Notes: generated from the sequence alone by a model not told the origin. 64,000 nucleotides of DNA from Sinimarinibacterium arenosum (GCF_005047655.1 NZ_SUKF01000006.1:97288-161287), one strand, 5' to 3'; counted from the first letter of the stretch, positions 9,415-18,116 are shown. Numbers and translations: made by a program.

Positions 9415-10452
9415 ATGCCGGACGGGTTTATCGAGACTTACCTGCTGTTCCTGGCCAAGGCAGTCACCGTCGTCGTCGCAATCGGCGCCCTGGTGACGCT
9501 TATCGTCAATGCAGCGCGGCAGGTCGGCGCGTTGCGCGGACACGAGCGCCTCGACGTCACCAACCTCAACGACCGCTTTCACGATCTCGGCGATACGGTC
9601 CGCGACGCGGTCTCGAGCCAGGCCGAACGCAAGAAGCTGCACAAGCAGCGACGCGCCGAAGACAAGGCGCGACGCAAGGGCCGCAGCGACGAAGCGGAAC
9701 GGCGGCGCATCTATGTGATCAACTTTGACGGCGATCTGCACGCGAATGCGGTCGACAATCTGCGAGAGGAGGTCAGCGCAGTGCTTCAGGTCGCCGTACC
9801 GGGCGACGAAGTGCTGCTGCGGCTGGAGAGCGAGGGCGGTGTCGTTCATGGTTACGGATTGGCCGCATCGCAGCTGGCCCGCATTCGCGCCCGCGACATC
9901 ACACTGACCGTCGCCGTCGATATGGTCGCTGCCAGCGGCGGCTACATGATGGCCTGCGTCGCCAACAAGATCATTGCGGCGCCGTTTGCGATCGTCGGGT
10001 CCATCGGTGTGGTCGGGCAGCTGCCCAACTTCAGTCGCCTGCTCAAACGCTTCGACGTCGACTACGAGCTGCACACGGCCGGCCAGTTCAAACGCACCTT
10101 GACGCTGTTCGGCGAAAACACCGAAGCCGCGCGTCAGAAGTTCCGCGAGGAACTGGAGGAAACCCACGCCCTGTTCCGTGATTTCGTCATCGAGCACCGG
10201 CCCCAGCTGGACCTGGACCGCGTTGCCACCGGCGAGCACTGGTTCGGGCGACAGGCGCTGGAACTCAAACTGGTCGATGCCCTGCAGACCAGCGACGACT
10301 ACCTGCTACAGCATTGCGAAACGGCCGACCTGATCAAACTGGAATTTCATCAGCACAAGTCGCTGTCCGACCGCCTTTCACGTGGTTTTGCACGCCTGGG
10401 GCTCGGCCTGCGCCGCGGCCTGCAGGACACTGCCGGACGCCGCTGGAACTGA
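9415..10452 (+). CDS. sohB: Inner-membrane S49 peptidase SohB
   Basis: A signal-peptide-peptidase-like serine protease anchored in the cytoplasmic membrane, 345 residues. An N-terminal membrane helix (about residues 12-32) is followed by the SohB N-terminal domain rich in charged residues, then the S49 fold. The nucleophile is in VAASGGYMMACVAN (about Ser173), with the family's GSIGVVGQLPNFSRLL and the general-base Lys in FKRTLTLFGENT (about Lys225). Length matches E. coli SohB (349). ATG 9415 is the only start that keeps the anchor helix near the N-terminus; an ATG at 9401 is out of frame. The next gene follows 38 bases later on the same strand. Confidence 0.93.
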   Translation: MPDGFIETYLLFLAKAVTVVVAIGALVTLIVNAARQVGALRGHERLDVTNLNDRFHDLGDTVRDAVSSQAERKKLHKQRRAEDKARRKGRSDEAERRRIYVINFDGDLHANAVDNLREEVSAVLQVAVPGDEVLLRLESEGGVVHGYGLAASQLARIRARDITLTVAVDMVAASGGYMMACVANKIIAAPFAIVGSIGVVGQLPNFSRLLKRFDVDYELHTAGQFKRTLTLFGENTEAARQKFREELEETHALFRDFVIEHRPQLDLDRVATGEHWFGRQALELKLVDALQTSDDYLLQHCETADLIKLEFHQHKSLSDRLSRGFARLGLGLRRGLQDTAGRRWN

Positions 10453-10490
10453 AGCCGCGGCGCCAGCCCCACCTTTGAAGGAGATCTGCG

Positions 10491-11123
10491 ATGCAACTGA
10501 CCAGCAACACATTTCGCCCCAATGGACGCATCCCCGGTCGCTGCGCGTTTGCCGTCCAGGCGCCGCACGGGCATGTCCGTCTCGCCGCCAACCGCAATCC
10601 GCAGCTGCAATGGAGCGGCGCGCCGGCTGGCACCCGCAGTTTCGTCCTCACCTGCATCGACGCCGACGCACCGACCCGGCCGGACGACGTCAATCAGGAA
10701 GGCCGCACGGTCCCGGCCGAACTGCCACGCGCAGAGTTCGTGCACTGGCTGATGGTCGGCATCCCGCCGCAGATCACTGAAATTGCCGAGGGCGCCTGCT
10801 CCGAGGGCGTCACCGCCAAGGGCAAGACTGCACCGGCCGGCCCCGAAGGCACGCGTCAGGGCGTCAATGACTACACCGGCTGGTTTGCCGGCGATGCGGC
10901 AATGGGTGGCACCTATCTGGGCTATGACGGCCCCTGCCCGCCATGGAACGACGAACGCATCCACCACTACCAGTTCGAGATTCTGGCAACCGATCTGGAC
11001 GCCTGTCCGGTCGGCGAAGCCTTCACTCTGGCCGACCTGCGTCAAGCCCTGGACGGACACGTGCTCGCCCGTGCGAGCCTGCGCGGACGCTACAGCCTCA
11101 ACCCGGCCATCCGCCTGCGCTGA
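10491..11123 (+). CDS. YbhB/YbcL-type phosphatidylethanolamine-binding protein
   Basis: A 210-residue member of the PEBP/Raf-kinase-inhibitor-like family. Seen: the central ligand pocket elements TCIDADAPTRPDD, EFVHWLMVGIPP and YLGYDGPCPPWNDERIHHYQFEI split over residues 45-165. No signal peptide is visible, so it is predicted to be cytoplasmic. AAGGAG lies just upstream of ATG 10491. Bacterial homologues are common, but their role is not established; binding of small or phospho-ligands is the family expectation. It is somewhat longer than YbhB (158) because of inserts after the DADAP motif and before the GYDGP motif. Confidence 0.9.
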   Translation: MQLTSNTFRPNGRIPGRCAFAVQAPHGHVRLAANRNPQLQWSGAPAGTRSFVLTCIDADAPTRPDDVNQEGRTVPAELPRAEFVHWLMVGIPPQITEIAEGACSEGVTAKGKTAPAGPEGTRQGVNDYTGWFAGDAAMGGTYLGYDGPCPPWNDERIHHYQFEILATDLDACPVGEAFTLADLRQALDGHVLARASLRGRYSLNPAIRLR

Positions 11124-11226
11124 AGCCCGGTCGACTCGATTCCACCGAAAGATCCTGAAACTCCGCCGCCGATCGGCGGTCTTAGCCGCGCTGCCATCGC
11201 CGGCAGCCCGATGAACAAGGAACCCG

Positions 11227-12648
11227 ATGTCCAAAGAATTTGCCGTCAAGATATTCGGCCCGGTGGCTGTTTCGGCCTCGGTTCTCGCCGCTGCCCTGCT
11301 GATGTCCGGTGCGCCGCCCGCAGCGCATGCCGACATTCCCGTCACCGCCACCGCCACCGCGCCGGCAATGGCGTCGATGACGCCCTCGCTGGCCCCGATG
11401 CTCAAGCAGGTCACGCCTGGGGTGGTCAACATCTCGGTAACCGGCGCCATGGAGGTTGAAAACCCCTACGGCCCGATGATGAATGACCCGTTCTTCCGGC
11501 GCTTTTTCGGCGTCCCGGATCAGCCGCAGGAACGTGAATTCCAGTCAATCGGGTCCGGCGTCATTGTCGACGCCTCCAAGGGTTATGTCCTGACCAACAA
11601 CCATGTCATCGACAAGGCCAAGCAGATCAAGGTCCGTCTCAGCGATGATCGCGAGTTCGACGCCAAGCTGATCGGTCACGATCCGGACACCGACCTTGCC
11701 GTCCTGCAGATCGAAGCCGACAAGCTGACCGCGGTTCCGGTCGGTGACTCGGACAAGCTGGAGGTTGGCGATTTCGTCGTCGCCATCGGTTCGCCGTTCA
11801 ACCTGCGTCAGACCGTCACCAGCGGCATCGTCAGCGCACTTGGCCGCACCGAAGTCAGCGACGGTCTTGGCGACTTCATTCAGACCGACGCCTCGATCAA
11901 CCCGGGCAATTCCGGCGGCGCGCTGGTCAATCTGCGCGGCGAGCTGGTGGGCGTACCCTCCATGATCTTCTCCCGCTCCGGCGGCAATATCGGCATCGGC
12001 TTCGCGATTCCGGTCAACATGGCTAAGTCGATCATGGCTCAGCTGATCGAGTTTGGCGAAGTGCAGCGTGGCCGCATCGGTATCACCGGCCAGAATCTGA
12101 CGCCGGATCTGGCAAAGGCCTTCGGCATGAAGGAAACCCGCGGCGCCGTCGTGACCCGCGTGCTCCCCGATTCGCCCGCAGAGAAGGCCGGCGTCGCGTC
12201 CGAAGACATCATTATCTCGGCCAACGGCAAGGACATTCACAGCTTCGAAGAGCTGCGCAACATCGTCGGTCTGCTGCGCGTCGGCGACAGTGTCGAGCTC
12301 AAAGTGCTGCGCGACGGCAAGCCGAAGACCCTCAAGGTCAAGATCGGCAAGGACGACGAAGCAGCGACCACCGGCGAGAATCTGCATCCGTCGCTGTCCG
12401 GTGCAACGTTTGCTCCGGTTGATGACAGTTCGCGTCAGTCCGGAATCGATTCCGGCATCCTGGTGCAGAACGTCGAGCAGGGATCGCCGGCCGCACGCTC
12501 TGGCCTGCGCCCTGGCGATGTGATCGTCTCGGTCAACCGCAAACCGGTCAAAACCATGGACGAGTTCAGCAAACTCGCCGGCGGCAAGGGTCAGCTGCTG
12601 CTGCATTTGCGCCGCGGTCAGGCCGGCCTGTTCCTGCTGCTGCAATAA
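11227..12648 (+). CDS. Do-family periplasmic serine endoprotease (DegP/DegQ/MucD type)
   Basis: A periplasmic protease-chaperone for misfolded envelope proteins, 473 residues. An N-terminal signal segment (about residues 8-36, ending AHA) precedes the trypsin-like domain. The catalytic triad is visible as His in TNNHVIDKA (about 125), Asp in DPDTDLAVLQIEA (about 155) and Ser in INPGNSGGALVN (about 228). PDZ1 (about 265-350, GRIGITGQNL) and PDZ2 (about 375-470) follow. AAGGA stands five to six bases before the ATG. The upstream gap holds a palindrome at 11166-11179 (CCGCCGATCGGCGG) without a T-run. No mucA/mucB or rpoE genes lie next to it, unlike the Pseudomonas mucD arrangement. Confidence 0.95.
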   Translation: MSKEFAVKIFGPVAVSASVLAAALLMSGAPPAAHADIPVTATATAPAMASMTPSLAPMLKQVTPGVVNISVTGAMEVENPYGPMMNDPFFRRFFGVPDQPQEREFQSIGSGVIVDASKGYVLTNNHVIDKAKQIKVRLSDDREFDAKLIGHDPDTDLAVLQIEADKLTAVPVGDSDKLEVGDFVVAIGSPFNLRQTVTSGIVSALGRTEVSDGLGDFIQTDASINPGNSGGALVNLRGELVGVPSMIFSRSGGNIGIGFAIPVNMAKSIMAQLIEFGEVQRGRIGITGQNLTPDLAKAFGMKETRGAVVTRVLPDSPAEKAGVASEDIIISANGKDIHSFEELRNIVGLLRVGDSVELKVLRDGKPKTLKVKIGKDDEAATTGENLHPSLSGATFAPVDDSSRQSGIDSGILVQNVEQGSPAARSGLRPGDVIVSVNRKPVKTMDEFSKLAGGKGQLLLHLRRGQAGLFLLLQ

Positions 12649-12656
12649 CCCACGCG

Positions 12657-12700
12657 GGCAGCCGGCACCTGTGGGCCGGCTGCCGCACTCTCCCCTTTTT
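12657..12700 (+). terminator. Likely terminator after the Do-family protease gene
   Basis: Stem GGCAGCCGGC (12657-12666) with GCCGGCTGCC (12675-12684) is perfect over 10 bp. The T5 run (12696-12700) lies about 12 bases further, so the U-tract is more distant than in a standard terminator. Confidence 0.55.
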
Positions 12701-12745
12701 GGCGGCGGCCTTATACTGAGGGCCGCCGCCATTTTTGTTTGCCCG

Positions 12746-12940
12746 ATGATCGACGCCGAAATCGAACAGCTCGAAGAACGCATGCAACGCCTGATTGCGT
12801 CCTATCGTCAGGCGCGTCTGGAACAAAAACGGGCATTGCAGGAGCGTGATCGTCTGCTGGCGCTCAACGCCGAACTCCGGCGACGTATCGAGGGCATCGT
12901 GGAACGGGTACGCTCACTCGAATCGGAGCAGGACGCGTGA
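12746..12940 (+). CDS. Small coiled-coil protein, TIGR02449 type, upstream of zapA
   Basis: A 64-residue protein that is almost entirely one charged helix (MIDAEIEQLEERMQRLI to RVRSLESEQ), with heptad-like leucines, so a coiled coil is predicted. A gene of this size and kind sits directly before zapA in many gammaproteobacteria, which is the main reason for the family name; a ZapB-like division role has been suggested by size and context only. ATG 12746 is preferred over a GTG at 12671, which would cover a TATACT hexamer (12712-12717) that looks like a -10. Its stop codon overlaps the zapA start. Confidence 0.85.
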   Translation: MIDAEIEQLEERMQRLIASYRQARLEQKRALQERDRLLALNAELRRRIEGIVERVRSLESEQDA

Positions 12941-13260
12941 ACAGCACCTCGAAACCCGCCGACGAACCCCTGAGCGTGACCGTGCGCATCATGGGCAAGG
13001 AATATTCCGTGATGTGCCCGCCCGATGAACATGAGGCACTGGTCAAGTCCGCTGATTATTTGAACGAGCGCATGACCAGCATCCGCAAGCGCGGCAAAGC
13101 GCTGGGCACCGAGAAAATCGCCGTGATGGCCGCATTGAACATCGCGCGCGAACTGCTGGAGCACAAGGGTGTTGAAGGTGTCGCCAGCGCGAGTCCGGAG
13201 TCGGTTCAGCGTCTGCGCCAGATGTCGCTGGACATCGACTCCACCCTGTCACTGGATTGA
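12937..13260 (+). CDS. zapA: Cell division protein ZapA
   Basis: Binds FtsZ and promotes filament bundling at the Z ring; 107 residues. The N-terminal domain (SVTVRIMGKEYSVMCPPDEH) and the long C-terminal helix starting near KIAVMAALNIARELLEH match the family. Translation starts at GTG 12937, which overlaps the TGA of the upstream coiled-coil gene in the form GTGA, so the two are translationally coupled. 6S RNA begins 77 bases downstream, the usual gammaproteobacterial arrangement. Confidence 0.95.
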   Translation: MNSTSKPADEPLSVTVRIMGKEYSVMCPPDEHEALVKSADYLNERMTSIRKRGKALGTEKIAVMAALNIARELLEHKGVEGVASASPESVQRLRQMSLDIDSTLSLD

Positions 13261-13325
13261 TTACCGAGGACGAACGCGGCAGCGCAGCCGGTCATACGGC
13301 GCTACGCTCATCCGCAGCGCGATGC

Positions 13326-13337
13326 TATGCTTGCCTC
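13326..13337 (+). promoter_or_regulatory. -10 element of the 6S RNA promoter
   Basis: TATGCT (13326-13331) lies six bases before G13338, the first base of the terminal 6S helix. Spacing fits transcription start at 13338. No good -35 is seen at the expected position (about 13303-13308, TACGCT). Confidence 0.6.
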
Positions 13338-13521
13338 GTGTCTCCTGCGGTGTTCGATGTTTGGTCTGGAACCCCTTGAGCCTAATTTGTACCCCCGGGA
13401 GCCCTAACCGTGCCGGGCGTGCAGGCCCACCTCGTAGTGGGAAGCCCGATGGCATGGCGCAGCACCCACTTGAGACCCTGTCTCAAGGTCGATGACCGAT
13501 GACGGCACTGGCGGGAGACAC
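13338..13521 (+). ncRNA. ssrS: 6S RNA
   Basis: A regulatory RNA that mimics an open promoter and sequesters sigma-70 RNA polymerase. The two ends form an 11-pair closing helix, GTGTCTCCTGC (13338-13348) with GCGGGAGACAC (13511-13521), including one G-U pair. The span is 184 nt, the same as E. coli 6S RNA. Further agreement: CCTTGAGCCTAATTTG (compare CCTGAGCCGATATTT in E. coli) and the 3' hairpin CTTGAGAC-CCT-GTCTCAAG at 13469-13487, equivalent to the CCTTGAACCAAGGGTTCAAGG region. Position between zapA and the 5-formyl-THF cyclo-ligase gene is the classical one. The 3' end overlaps the start of that coding region. Confidence 0.92.
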
Positions 13522-14095
13522 CTTTGAATTCAAACGCGCGCTGCGCCGCGAACTGCGGCAGCGGCGCGCAGCGCTGGATCCGCGTCAGCGCTTGCGTCAC
13601 GCACAACGCGCCACGGCAACGCTGAGTCGAAGCGCGGTCTGGCGCAACGCAAGAACCATCGCGCTCTACCTCGCCAGCGGAAACGAACTCCCCACCGTGC
13701 CGCTGCTGCAGCGCGCGTGGCGCGAAGGCAAGCGCACCCTGGTCCCGCGAATCGCCGATGACGGACATCTGCGCTTCGTCGAGATCAGACCCGGCAGTCG
13801 CCTGCGGCGCAATCGCTATGGCATCGGCGAACCGGTCGATACGCAGCTCTGGCCGCTCAATCGCGTCGATCTGCTGCTGCTGCCGCTGGTCGGCTTTGAC
13901 CGCCACGGCTACCGCCTCGGTGCCGGCGGCGGATTTTACGATCGCACGCTGGCGCATCGCGTCGCGCGCCGGCCGCTGTGCCTGGGCTGGGCACTGTCAA
14001 TACAGGAAGTGGATGCCGTACCGCGCGACCCCTGGGATCGGCGCATGGACGGCGTAGTGACTGAACAAGGAGTCAGACGATGGCCTATTGGCTGA
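13499..14095 (+). CDS. fau: 5-formyltetrahydrofolate cyclo-ligase
   Basis: Converts 5-formyl-THF to 5,10-methenyl-THF with ATP; 198 residues, the usual size (ygfA/fau). Recognisable parts are the basic N-terminal helix FKRALRRELRQRRAALDP and the phosphate/folate loop PLVGFDRHGYRLGAGGGFYD split near residues 123-145. ATG 13499 lies inside the 3' strand of the 6S RNA terminal helix, and its nearest Shine-Dalgarno-like AAGG (13485-13488) is inside the 6S 3' hairpin. No other ATG/GTG fits between this start and the conserved helix, so 6S processing would cut off the start. The EVE gene overlaps the end by 16 bases. Confidence 0.93.
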   Translation: MTALAGDTFEFKRALRRELRQRRAALDPRQRLRHAQRATATLSRSAVWRNARTIALYLASGNELPTVPLLQRAWREGKRTLVPRIADDGHLRFVEIRPGSRLRRNRYGIGEPVDTQLWPLNRVDLLLLPLVGFDRHGYRLGAGGGFYDRTLAHRVARRPLCLGWALSIQEVDAVPRDPWDRRMDGVVTEQGVRRWPIG

Positions 14096-14547
14096 TGAAG
14101 TCCGAGCCGGACTGTTTTTCGATCGATGATCTGGCGGCGCGTCCGAAGAAAACCGAAGGCTGGGACGGCGTGCGCAACTATCAGGTGCGCAACATGTTCC
14201 GCGACACGATGAAGAAGGGCGACAAGGCCTTCTTCTACCATTCCAGCTGTGCCGAACCCGGCGTCGTCGGCATCATGACGATCGCATCCAACGCCTACCC
14301 GGATCCGACCCAGTTCGATCCGGCATCGGATCACTACGATCCCAAGTCCAAACCGCAAGAACCGCGCTGGCTGCAGGTCGACGTCAAGTTTGAGCGCAAG
14401 CTGAAATCACCGGTGACACTGGCGACACTGCGCCAGCACGAACCCCAGCTGAAGGGACTGACGCTGCTGATGCCGGGCACGCGCCTGTCGGTAACGCCGG
14501 TGCGGCCCGAGCACTGGGATTACATCCTCAAGCTGGCCGGCGACTGA
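14080..14547 (+). CDS. EVE domain-containing protein
   Basis: A 155-residue single-domain EVE protein, a PUA-like fold that in related proteins binds modified bases in DNA or RNA. The family pattern is plain: MAYWLMKSEPDCFSIDDL at the start, WDGVRNYQVRNMFRD, GDKAFFYHSS and GVVGIMTI, then PRWLQVDVKF. Length equals that of other bacterial stand-alone members. It overlaps the end of fau by 16 bases with a Shine-Dalgarno-like AAGGAG at about 14069-14074, so co-translation is likely. The biological role of these stand-alone proteins is not settled. Confidence 0.93.
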   Translation: MAYWLMKSEPDCFSIDDLAARPKKTEGWDGVRNYQVRNMFRDTMKKGDKAFFYHSSCAEPGVVGIMTIASNAYPDPTQFDPASDHYDPKSKPQEPRWLQVDVKFERKLKSPVTLATLRQHEPQLKGLTLLMPGTRLSVTPVRPEHWDYILKLAGD

Positions 14548-14561
14548 AACTCGGAGCCGGC

Positions 14562-15026
14562 TCAGGCGTCCGGGCGATCGTGCAGACAGATCAGTGTCTG
14601 CTGCCCAGCCGCAACCAGCGTGCGCTGCCCGGCCGTGACGCCGTAGACCTCCAGCTGGCAGATCGTCAGCGTCCGGCCTGCACGCAACACCCGCCCTTCG
14701 GCTTCGAGCCGTTCGCCTCGTGCCGGCGCCAGCAGATTGATCTTGAATTCCACCGTCAGCACGGAGCTGTCGCGGGGAAACACGCTGAGTCCGGCGTAGC
14801 CCCCGGCTGAATCCGCGATCGCGCTGGTAGCGCCGGCGTGGAAGTACCCGTGCTGCTGCGTCAGCTCGGCACGGAACGGCAGGCCGATGCAGACCCGGCC
14901 GCGGCGCACCTCGAGCAACTCCGCGCCCAGATGCCGCATCAGCCCCTGACGCTCGAAACTGTCACGCACCCGCTGCACACAGGAATCATCCGCGGCTGCG
15001 ACCTGCGGCTCCGAATCTTGCGCCAT
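14562..15026 (-). CDS. PaaI-type hotdog thioesterase
   Basis: A 154-residue hotdog-fold acyl-CoA thioesterase of the PaaI/YdiI type. The helix motif is GYFHAGATSAIADSAGGYAG, with the Asp that is the usual catalytic candidate, followed by strands VLTVEFKINLLAPARG and RTLTICQLEVYG. No signal peptide. It is followed on the same strand by nothing close (it converges with the EVE gene) and lies 59 bases downstream of ilvA, so it may be read from the ilvA transcript. The acyl substrate cannot be told from sequence. Confidence 0.88.
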   Translation of the reverse strand: MAQDSEPQVAAADDSCVQRVRDSFERQGLMRHLGAELLEVRRGRVCIGLPFRAELTQQHGYFHAGATSAIADSAGGYAGLSVFPRDSSVLTVEFKINLLAPARGERLEAEGRVLRAGRTLTICQLEVYGVTAGQRTLVAAGQQTLICLHDRPDA

Positions 15027-15085
15027 CTGCCTGCACTCCTTGATTCCTGTGTCGCCACTGCGACAGCCGCAACAGCGAGCCGCGA

Positions 15086-16687
15086 CTAGCTGGTACCCAG
15101 AAACTGCGTGTAGGCCGGATTGTCGCTTTCCTCGACGTAAGCGTACCCCAGCGCATCAAGCGAGCGCCGGCATTCAGCCCATTCCTTTTTCGGTACCTGC
15201 AAGCCACACAGCACGCGCCCGTAAGCGGCGCCATGATTGCGATAGTGGAACAGGGAGATGTTCCAGCGCGAGCCGATCGCGCTGAGAAAGTCGAGCGCCG
15301 CGCCCGGACGTTCAGGAAACTCGAAGCGGAACAGGCGCTCGTTCTGCAGGCCCGGACAGCGGCCACCGACCATGAAGCGCACGTGGACCTTGGCCATTTC
15401 ATTGCTGGTCATGTCGACGACGTCGTAGCCGTCCCCGCGCAATGTCGCCAGTACCGCTTCGCGCTGCTCGGCGCCTTCGGTGAGCTTGAGGCCGACGAAC
15501 ACATGCGCCGCACTGTCGGAGGCATAGCGGTAGTTGAATTCGGTGATGGTGCGCCGACCCAACGCCTTCAGAAACCGCTTGAACGAGCCCGGCTGCTCGG
15601 GGATCGTCACCGCCATCAGCATCTCGGCATCGTCACCCAGTTCGGCGCGCTCGGCGATATGACGCAAGCGGTCGAAATTGACGTTGGCCCCGGAGACGAT
15701 TGCCGCCAGGGTCTGACCCTGCACGCCGTGCTGATGGACCCAGCGCTTGATTCCGGCGACCGCCAGCGCGCCAGCAGGTTCCGGCAGCGCGCGGTTGTCG
15801 TAAAAGATGTCACGCGTCGCAGCGCAGATTTCGTCGACGCTGACCAGCAGATAGTCGTCGACCAGATGCCGCGCCACACGGAAGTTCTCCTCACCGATCT
15901 GGCGCACCGCCACACCGTCGGCAAACAAACCCACGCTCGGCAGAGTCACGCGCCGACCCGCCTGCATCGCCGCGGCAAAGCAATTGGAATCGTCCGGCTC
16001 GACCGCAATCACTTTGATCGACGGCCGCACGGCTTTGATCCATGCCGCAACTCCCGCCAGCAGACCGCCGCCGCCGACCGGGACAAACACCGCATCCAGA
16101 TCACCGCACTGCTCCAGCATCTCGCGCGCGATGGTGCCCTGACCGGCGATCACCTCAGGATCGTCGTAGGGATGCACCATCGTCATGCCCTTTTCCTCGG
16201 CCAGCTTGAATGCGTGCTCGCGGGCGTCGTCGTAGGCGTCGCCATGCAGGATTGCCTTGCCTCCCAGCGCGCGCACCGACTCGACCTTCAATGCCGGCGT
16301 CGTCCGCGGCATCACGATCCACGCCGTCAGACCGAGCCGCTGCGCCGCAAGTGCTACGCCCTGCGCATGATTGCCGGCCGACGCGGTGATCACACCGCGG
16401 GCGCGCTCGGCGTCGCTGAGCTTGGCGATACGGTTATACGCACCGCGCAGCTTGAACGAGTACACCGGCTGGGTATCCTCGCGTTTCAGCAGAATCCGGT
16501 TTCCGAGACGTTTGGACAGCTTGGACGCGTCTTCCAGCGCGCTGATGCGCGCAACGTCGTAGACCTGCGCCCGCTCGATGCGGGCGCGATACTGTTCAAG
16601 CAGCCGGGAGGTATCAGAGGCCGCTTTGGGCCGGGAGGGCGGATTCAAGGAACTGTCCAGTGGGTGTTGCGCAGGACGCGATGCCAT
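15086..16687 (-). CDS. ilvA: Threonine ammonia-lyase, biosynthetic
   Basis: PLP-dependent deamination of threonine to 2-oxobutanoate, the first step to isoleucine; 533 residues. The PLP Lys is in PVYSFKLRGAYNRI, the phosphate loop is VPVGGGGLLAGVAAWI, and two ACT-like regulatory domains fill the C-terminal third (ITEFNYRYASDSAAHVFVGL; LFRFEFPERPGAALDFLS), which normally give isoleucine inhibition. The N-terminus has about 25 non-conserved residues before LLEQYRARIERAQVYDVARI. A TATGAT immediately upstream of ATG 16687 could be a -10, in which case the true start would be further in. It is divergent from proC with only about 40 bases between them. Confidence 0.95.
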   Translation of the reverse strand: MASRPAQHPLDSSLNPPSRPKAASDTSRLLEQYRARIERAQVYDVARISALEDASKLSKRLGNRILLKREDTQPVYSFKLRGAYNRIAKLSDAERARGVITASAGNHAQGVALAAQRLGLTAWIVMPRTTPALKVESVRALGGKAILHGDAYDDAREHAFKLAEEKGMTMVHPYDDPEVIAGQGTIAREMLEQCGDLDAVFVPVGGGGLLAGVAAWIKAVRPSIKVIAVEPDDSNCFAAAMQAGRRVTLPSVGLFADGVAVRQIGEENFRVARHLVDDYLLVSVDEICAATRDIFYDNRALPEPAGALAVAGIKRWVHQHGVQGQTLAAIVSGANVNFDRLRHIAERAELGDDAEMLMAVTIPEQPGSFKRFLKALGRRTITEFNYRYASDSAAHVFVGLKLTEGAEQREAVLATLRGDGYDVVDMTSNEMAKVHVRFMVGGRCPGLQNERLFRFEFPERPGAALDFLSAIGSRWNISLFHYRNHGAAYGRVLCGLQVPKKEWAECRRSLDALGYAYVEESDNPAYTQFLGTS

Positions 16688-16728
16688 ATCATACCGCGCA
16701 CTTTGTGCTTGCCTGGGATCCCGGATTT

Positions 16729-17559
16729 GTGACCGACGCTGACAGCGCCCCTGAAATCGCCTTTATCGGCGGCGGCAACATGGCCGCCAGCCTGATCGGC
16801 GGCTGGCTAGCGGCAGGACATGCCGCAGCCAGCGTGCGCGTGGTGGAACTCGACGCGGCACGCCGCGACGTGCTGAGCCGCGACTTCGGCGTGCAGACCT
16901 TTGCCGTGGCCGCCGACGCCGTCCGCGGTGCCGACGCGGTAGTCCTTGCGGTCAAGCCGCAACAGATGCGCCAGGCCGTCACCGGCCTGCAACTGGCGGC
17001 CGGCACCGTCGTCATCTCGATCGCCGCCGGCATCCGCCTCGACAGCCTGCGCAGCTGGCTCGGCGAACACCTCAGCCATGTGCGCTGCATGCCGAATACG
17101 CCCGCCCTGCTGCGCGCCGGCATCACCGGCCTGTATACCGCGGCCGACACGCCGGCCACCGCGCGCGCGCTGGCGCAGGCCGTTCTGGAGGCTGCAGGCA
17201 AATGCGTCTGGCTCGACAACGAAGCGCAGATCGATGCGGTCACCGCCGTTTCGGGCTCGGGCCCGGCGTACTACTTCCTGCTGACCGAAGTGCTGCGCGA
17301 GGCCGGTGAGGCCCTCGGCCTGAGCGCTGATATCGCAGCACAGCTGGCCAAGCAGACCTTCATCGGTGCGGCGCGCATGGCCGAGGGCGACACCGACGTC
17401 GCGGAGCTGCGCGCGCGCGTCACCTCCAAGGGCGGCACCACCGAAGCCGCTGTCGCTTCGCTTGAAAACTCGGGATTGCACGCCATCTTCGGAGCAGCGC
17501 TTGCCGCCGCCGCCCGCCGTGGCGCCGAGCTGGGCGAGCAGTTGAGTCGGGAGACCTGA
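16729..17559 (+). CDS. proC: Pyrroline-5-carboxylate reductase
   Basis: Last step of proline synthesis, NAD(P)H-dependent; 276 residues from GTG 16729. The Rossmann loop IAFIGGGNMAASLIGGWL opens the protein, followed by VRCMPNTPALLRAGITGLY and the C-terminal signature block with VTSKGGTTEAAVASLE. In-frame starts at 16660 and 16681 would add a non-conserved stretch overlapping ilvA, so the GTG is preferred. The stop overlaps the yggT start (TGATG). In Pseudomonas and relatives proC is preceded by yggS; here that place is taken by divergent ilvA. Confidence 0.94.
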   Translation: MTDADSAPEIAFIGGGNMAASLIGGWLAAGHAAASVRVVELDAARRDVLSRDFGVQTFAVAADAVRGADAVVLAVKPQQMRQAVTGLQLAAGTVVISIAAGIRLDSLRSWLGEHLSHVRCMPNTPALLRAGITGLYTAADTPATARALAQAVLEAAGKCVWLDNEAQIDAVTAVSGSGPAYYFLLTEVLREAGEALGLSADIAAQLAKQTFIGAARMAEGDTDVAELRARVTSKGGTTEAAVASLENSGLHAIFGAALAAAARRGAELGEQLSRET

Positions 17560-18116
17560 TGGGCGCGAACGCTTCAAACGCAGCACTATTTCTGCTGACC
17601 ACGCTGTTTGATCTGGTGCTGTGGCTGTTCATGCTGCGCATCATCCTGCAGTGGGTCCGCGCCGACTTTTACAACCCGATCTCGCAGGGCATCTGGCGTG
17701 CAACCCGGTATCCGACCGACTGGCTGCGCGGCGTCATCCCGGCCGTCGGCAAGCTCAACACCGGCGCTGCCCTGGTGGTGCTGGCGATTGCCCTGATCTA
17801 CGTCTACAGCGTGACCGGTTTGCTGGGCTTCGGCGTCTCGGTGCTGTCGGCAGTGTGGTTCGCCATCCTCAAGACCGGGGTACTGGCGGTCAATCTGTAT
17901 ACCTTCACGCTGTTTGTGCAGGCCATCATGTCGTGGCTCGGCCCCGGCGTGAACAATCCGGCCAGCAACATTCTGTGGAGCATCAATGAACCGCTGCTGC
18001 GTCCGGTGCGGCGGATCATCCCGCCGCTGTCGGGGCTGGATCTGTCGCCGTTGGCGGTGATCCTGCTGCTGCAGGTGCTGAACCGTCTGCTGCCGCTGCC
18101 GGGCATCTTCCGCTAG
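17559..18116 (+). CDS. yggT: YggT family integral membrane protein
   Basis: A 185-residue inner-membrane protein with two YggT repeats, each a pair of hydrophobic helices (residues about 8-28 with [20 protein letters not shown], and about 105-130 with [12 protein letters not shown]), separated by further helices. Both repeats carry the family's W and NP pattern and end close to [20 protein letters not shown] overlaps the proC stop (TGATG) and its own stop overlaps the GTG of metX, giving a tightly coupled operon. Function is not established; osmotic or ion-related roles have been proposed for some members. Confidence 0.93.
   Translation: MGANASNAALFLLTTLFDLVLWLFMLRIILQWVRADFYNPISQGIWRATRYPTDWLRGVIPAVGKLNTGAALVVLAIALIYVYSVTGLLGFGVSVLSAVWFAILKTGVLAVNLYTFTLFVQAIMSWLGPGVNNPASNILWSINEPLLRPVRRIIPPLSGLDLSPLAVILLLQVLNRLLPLPGIFR

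Noticed and set aside
16688..16728. Regulatory leader (attenuator or riboswitch) for ilvA or proC
   Set aside because: Only about 40 bases separate the two starts; no leader peptide, hairpin or aptamer fits.
15233..16732. 499-residue open frame antisense to ilvA
   Set aside because: Composition rich in Arg/His/Asp-Gln typical of the complement of a GC-rich gene; ilvA itself is unmistakable.
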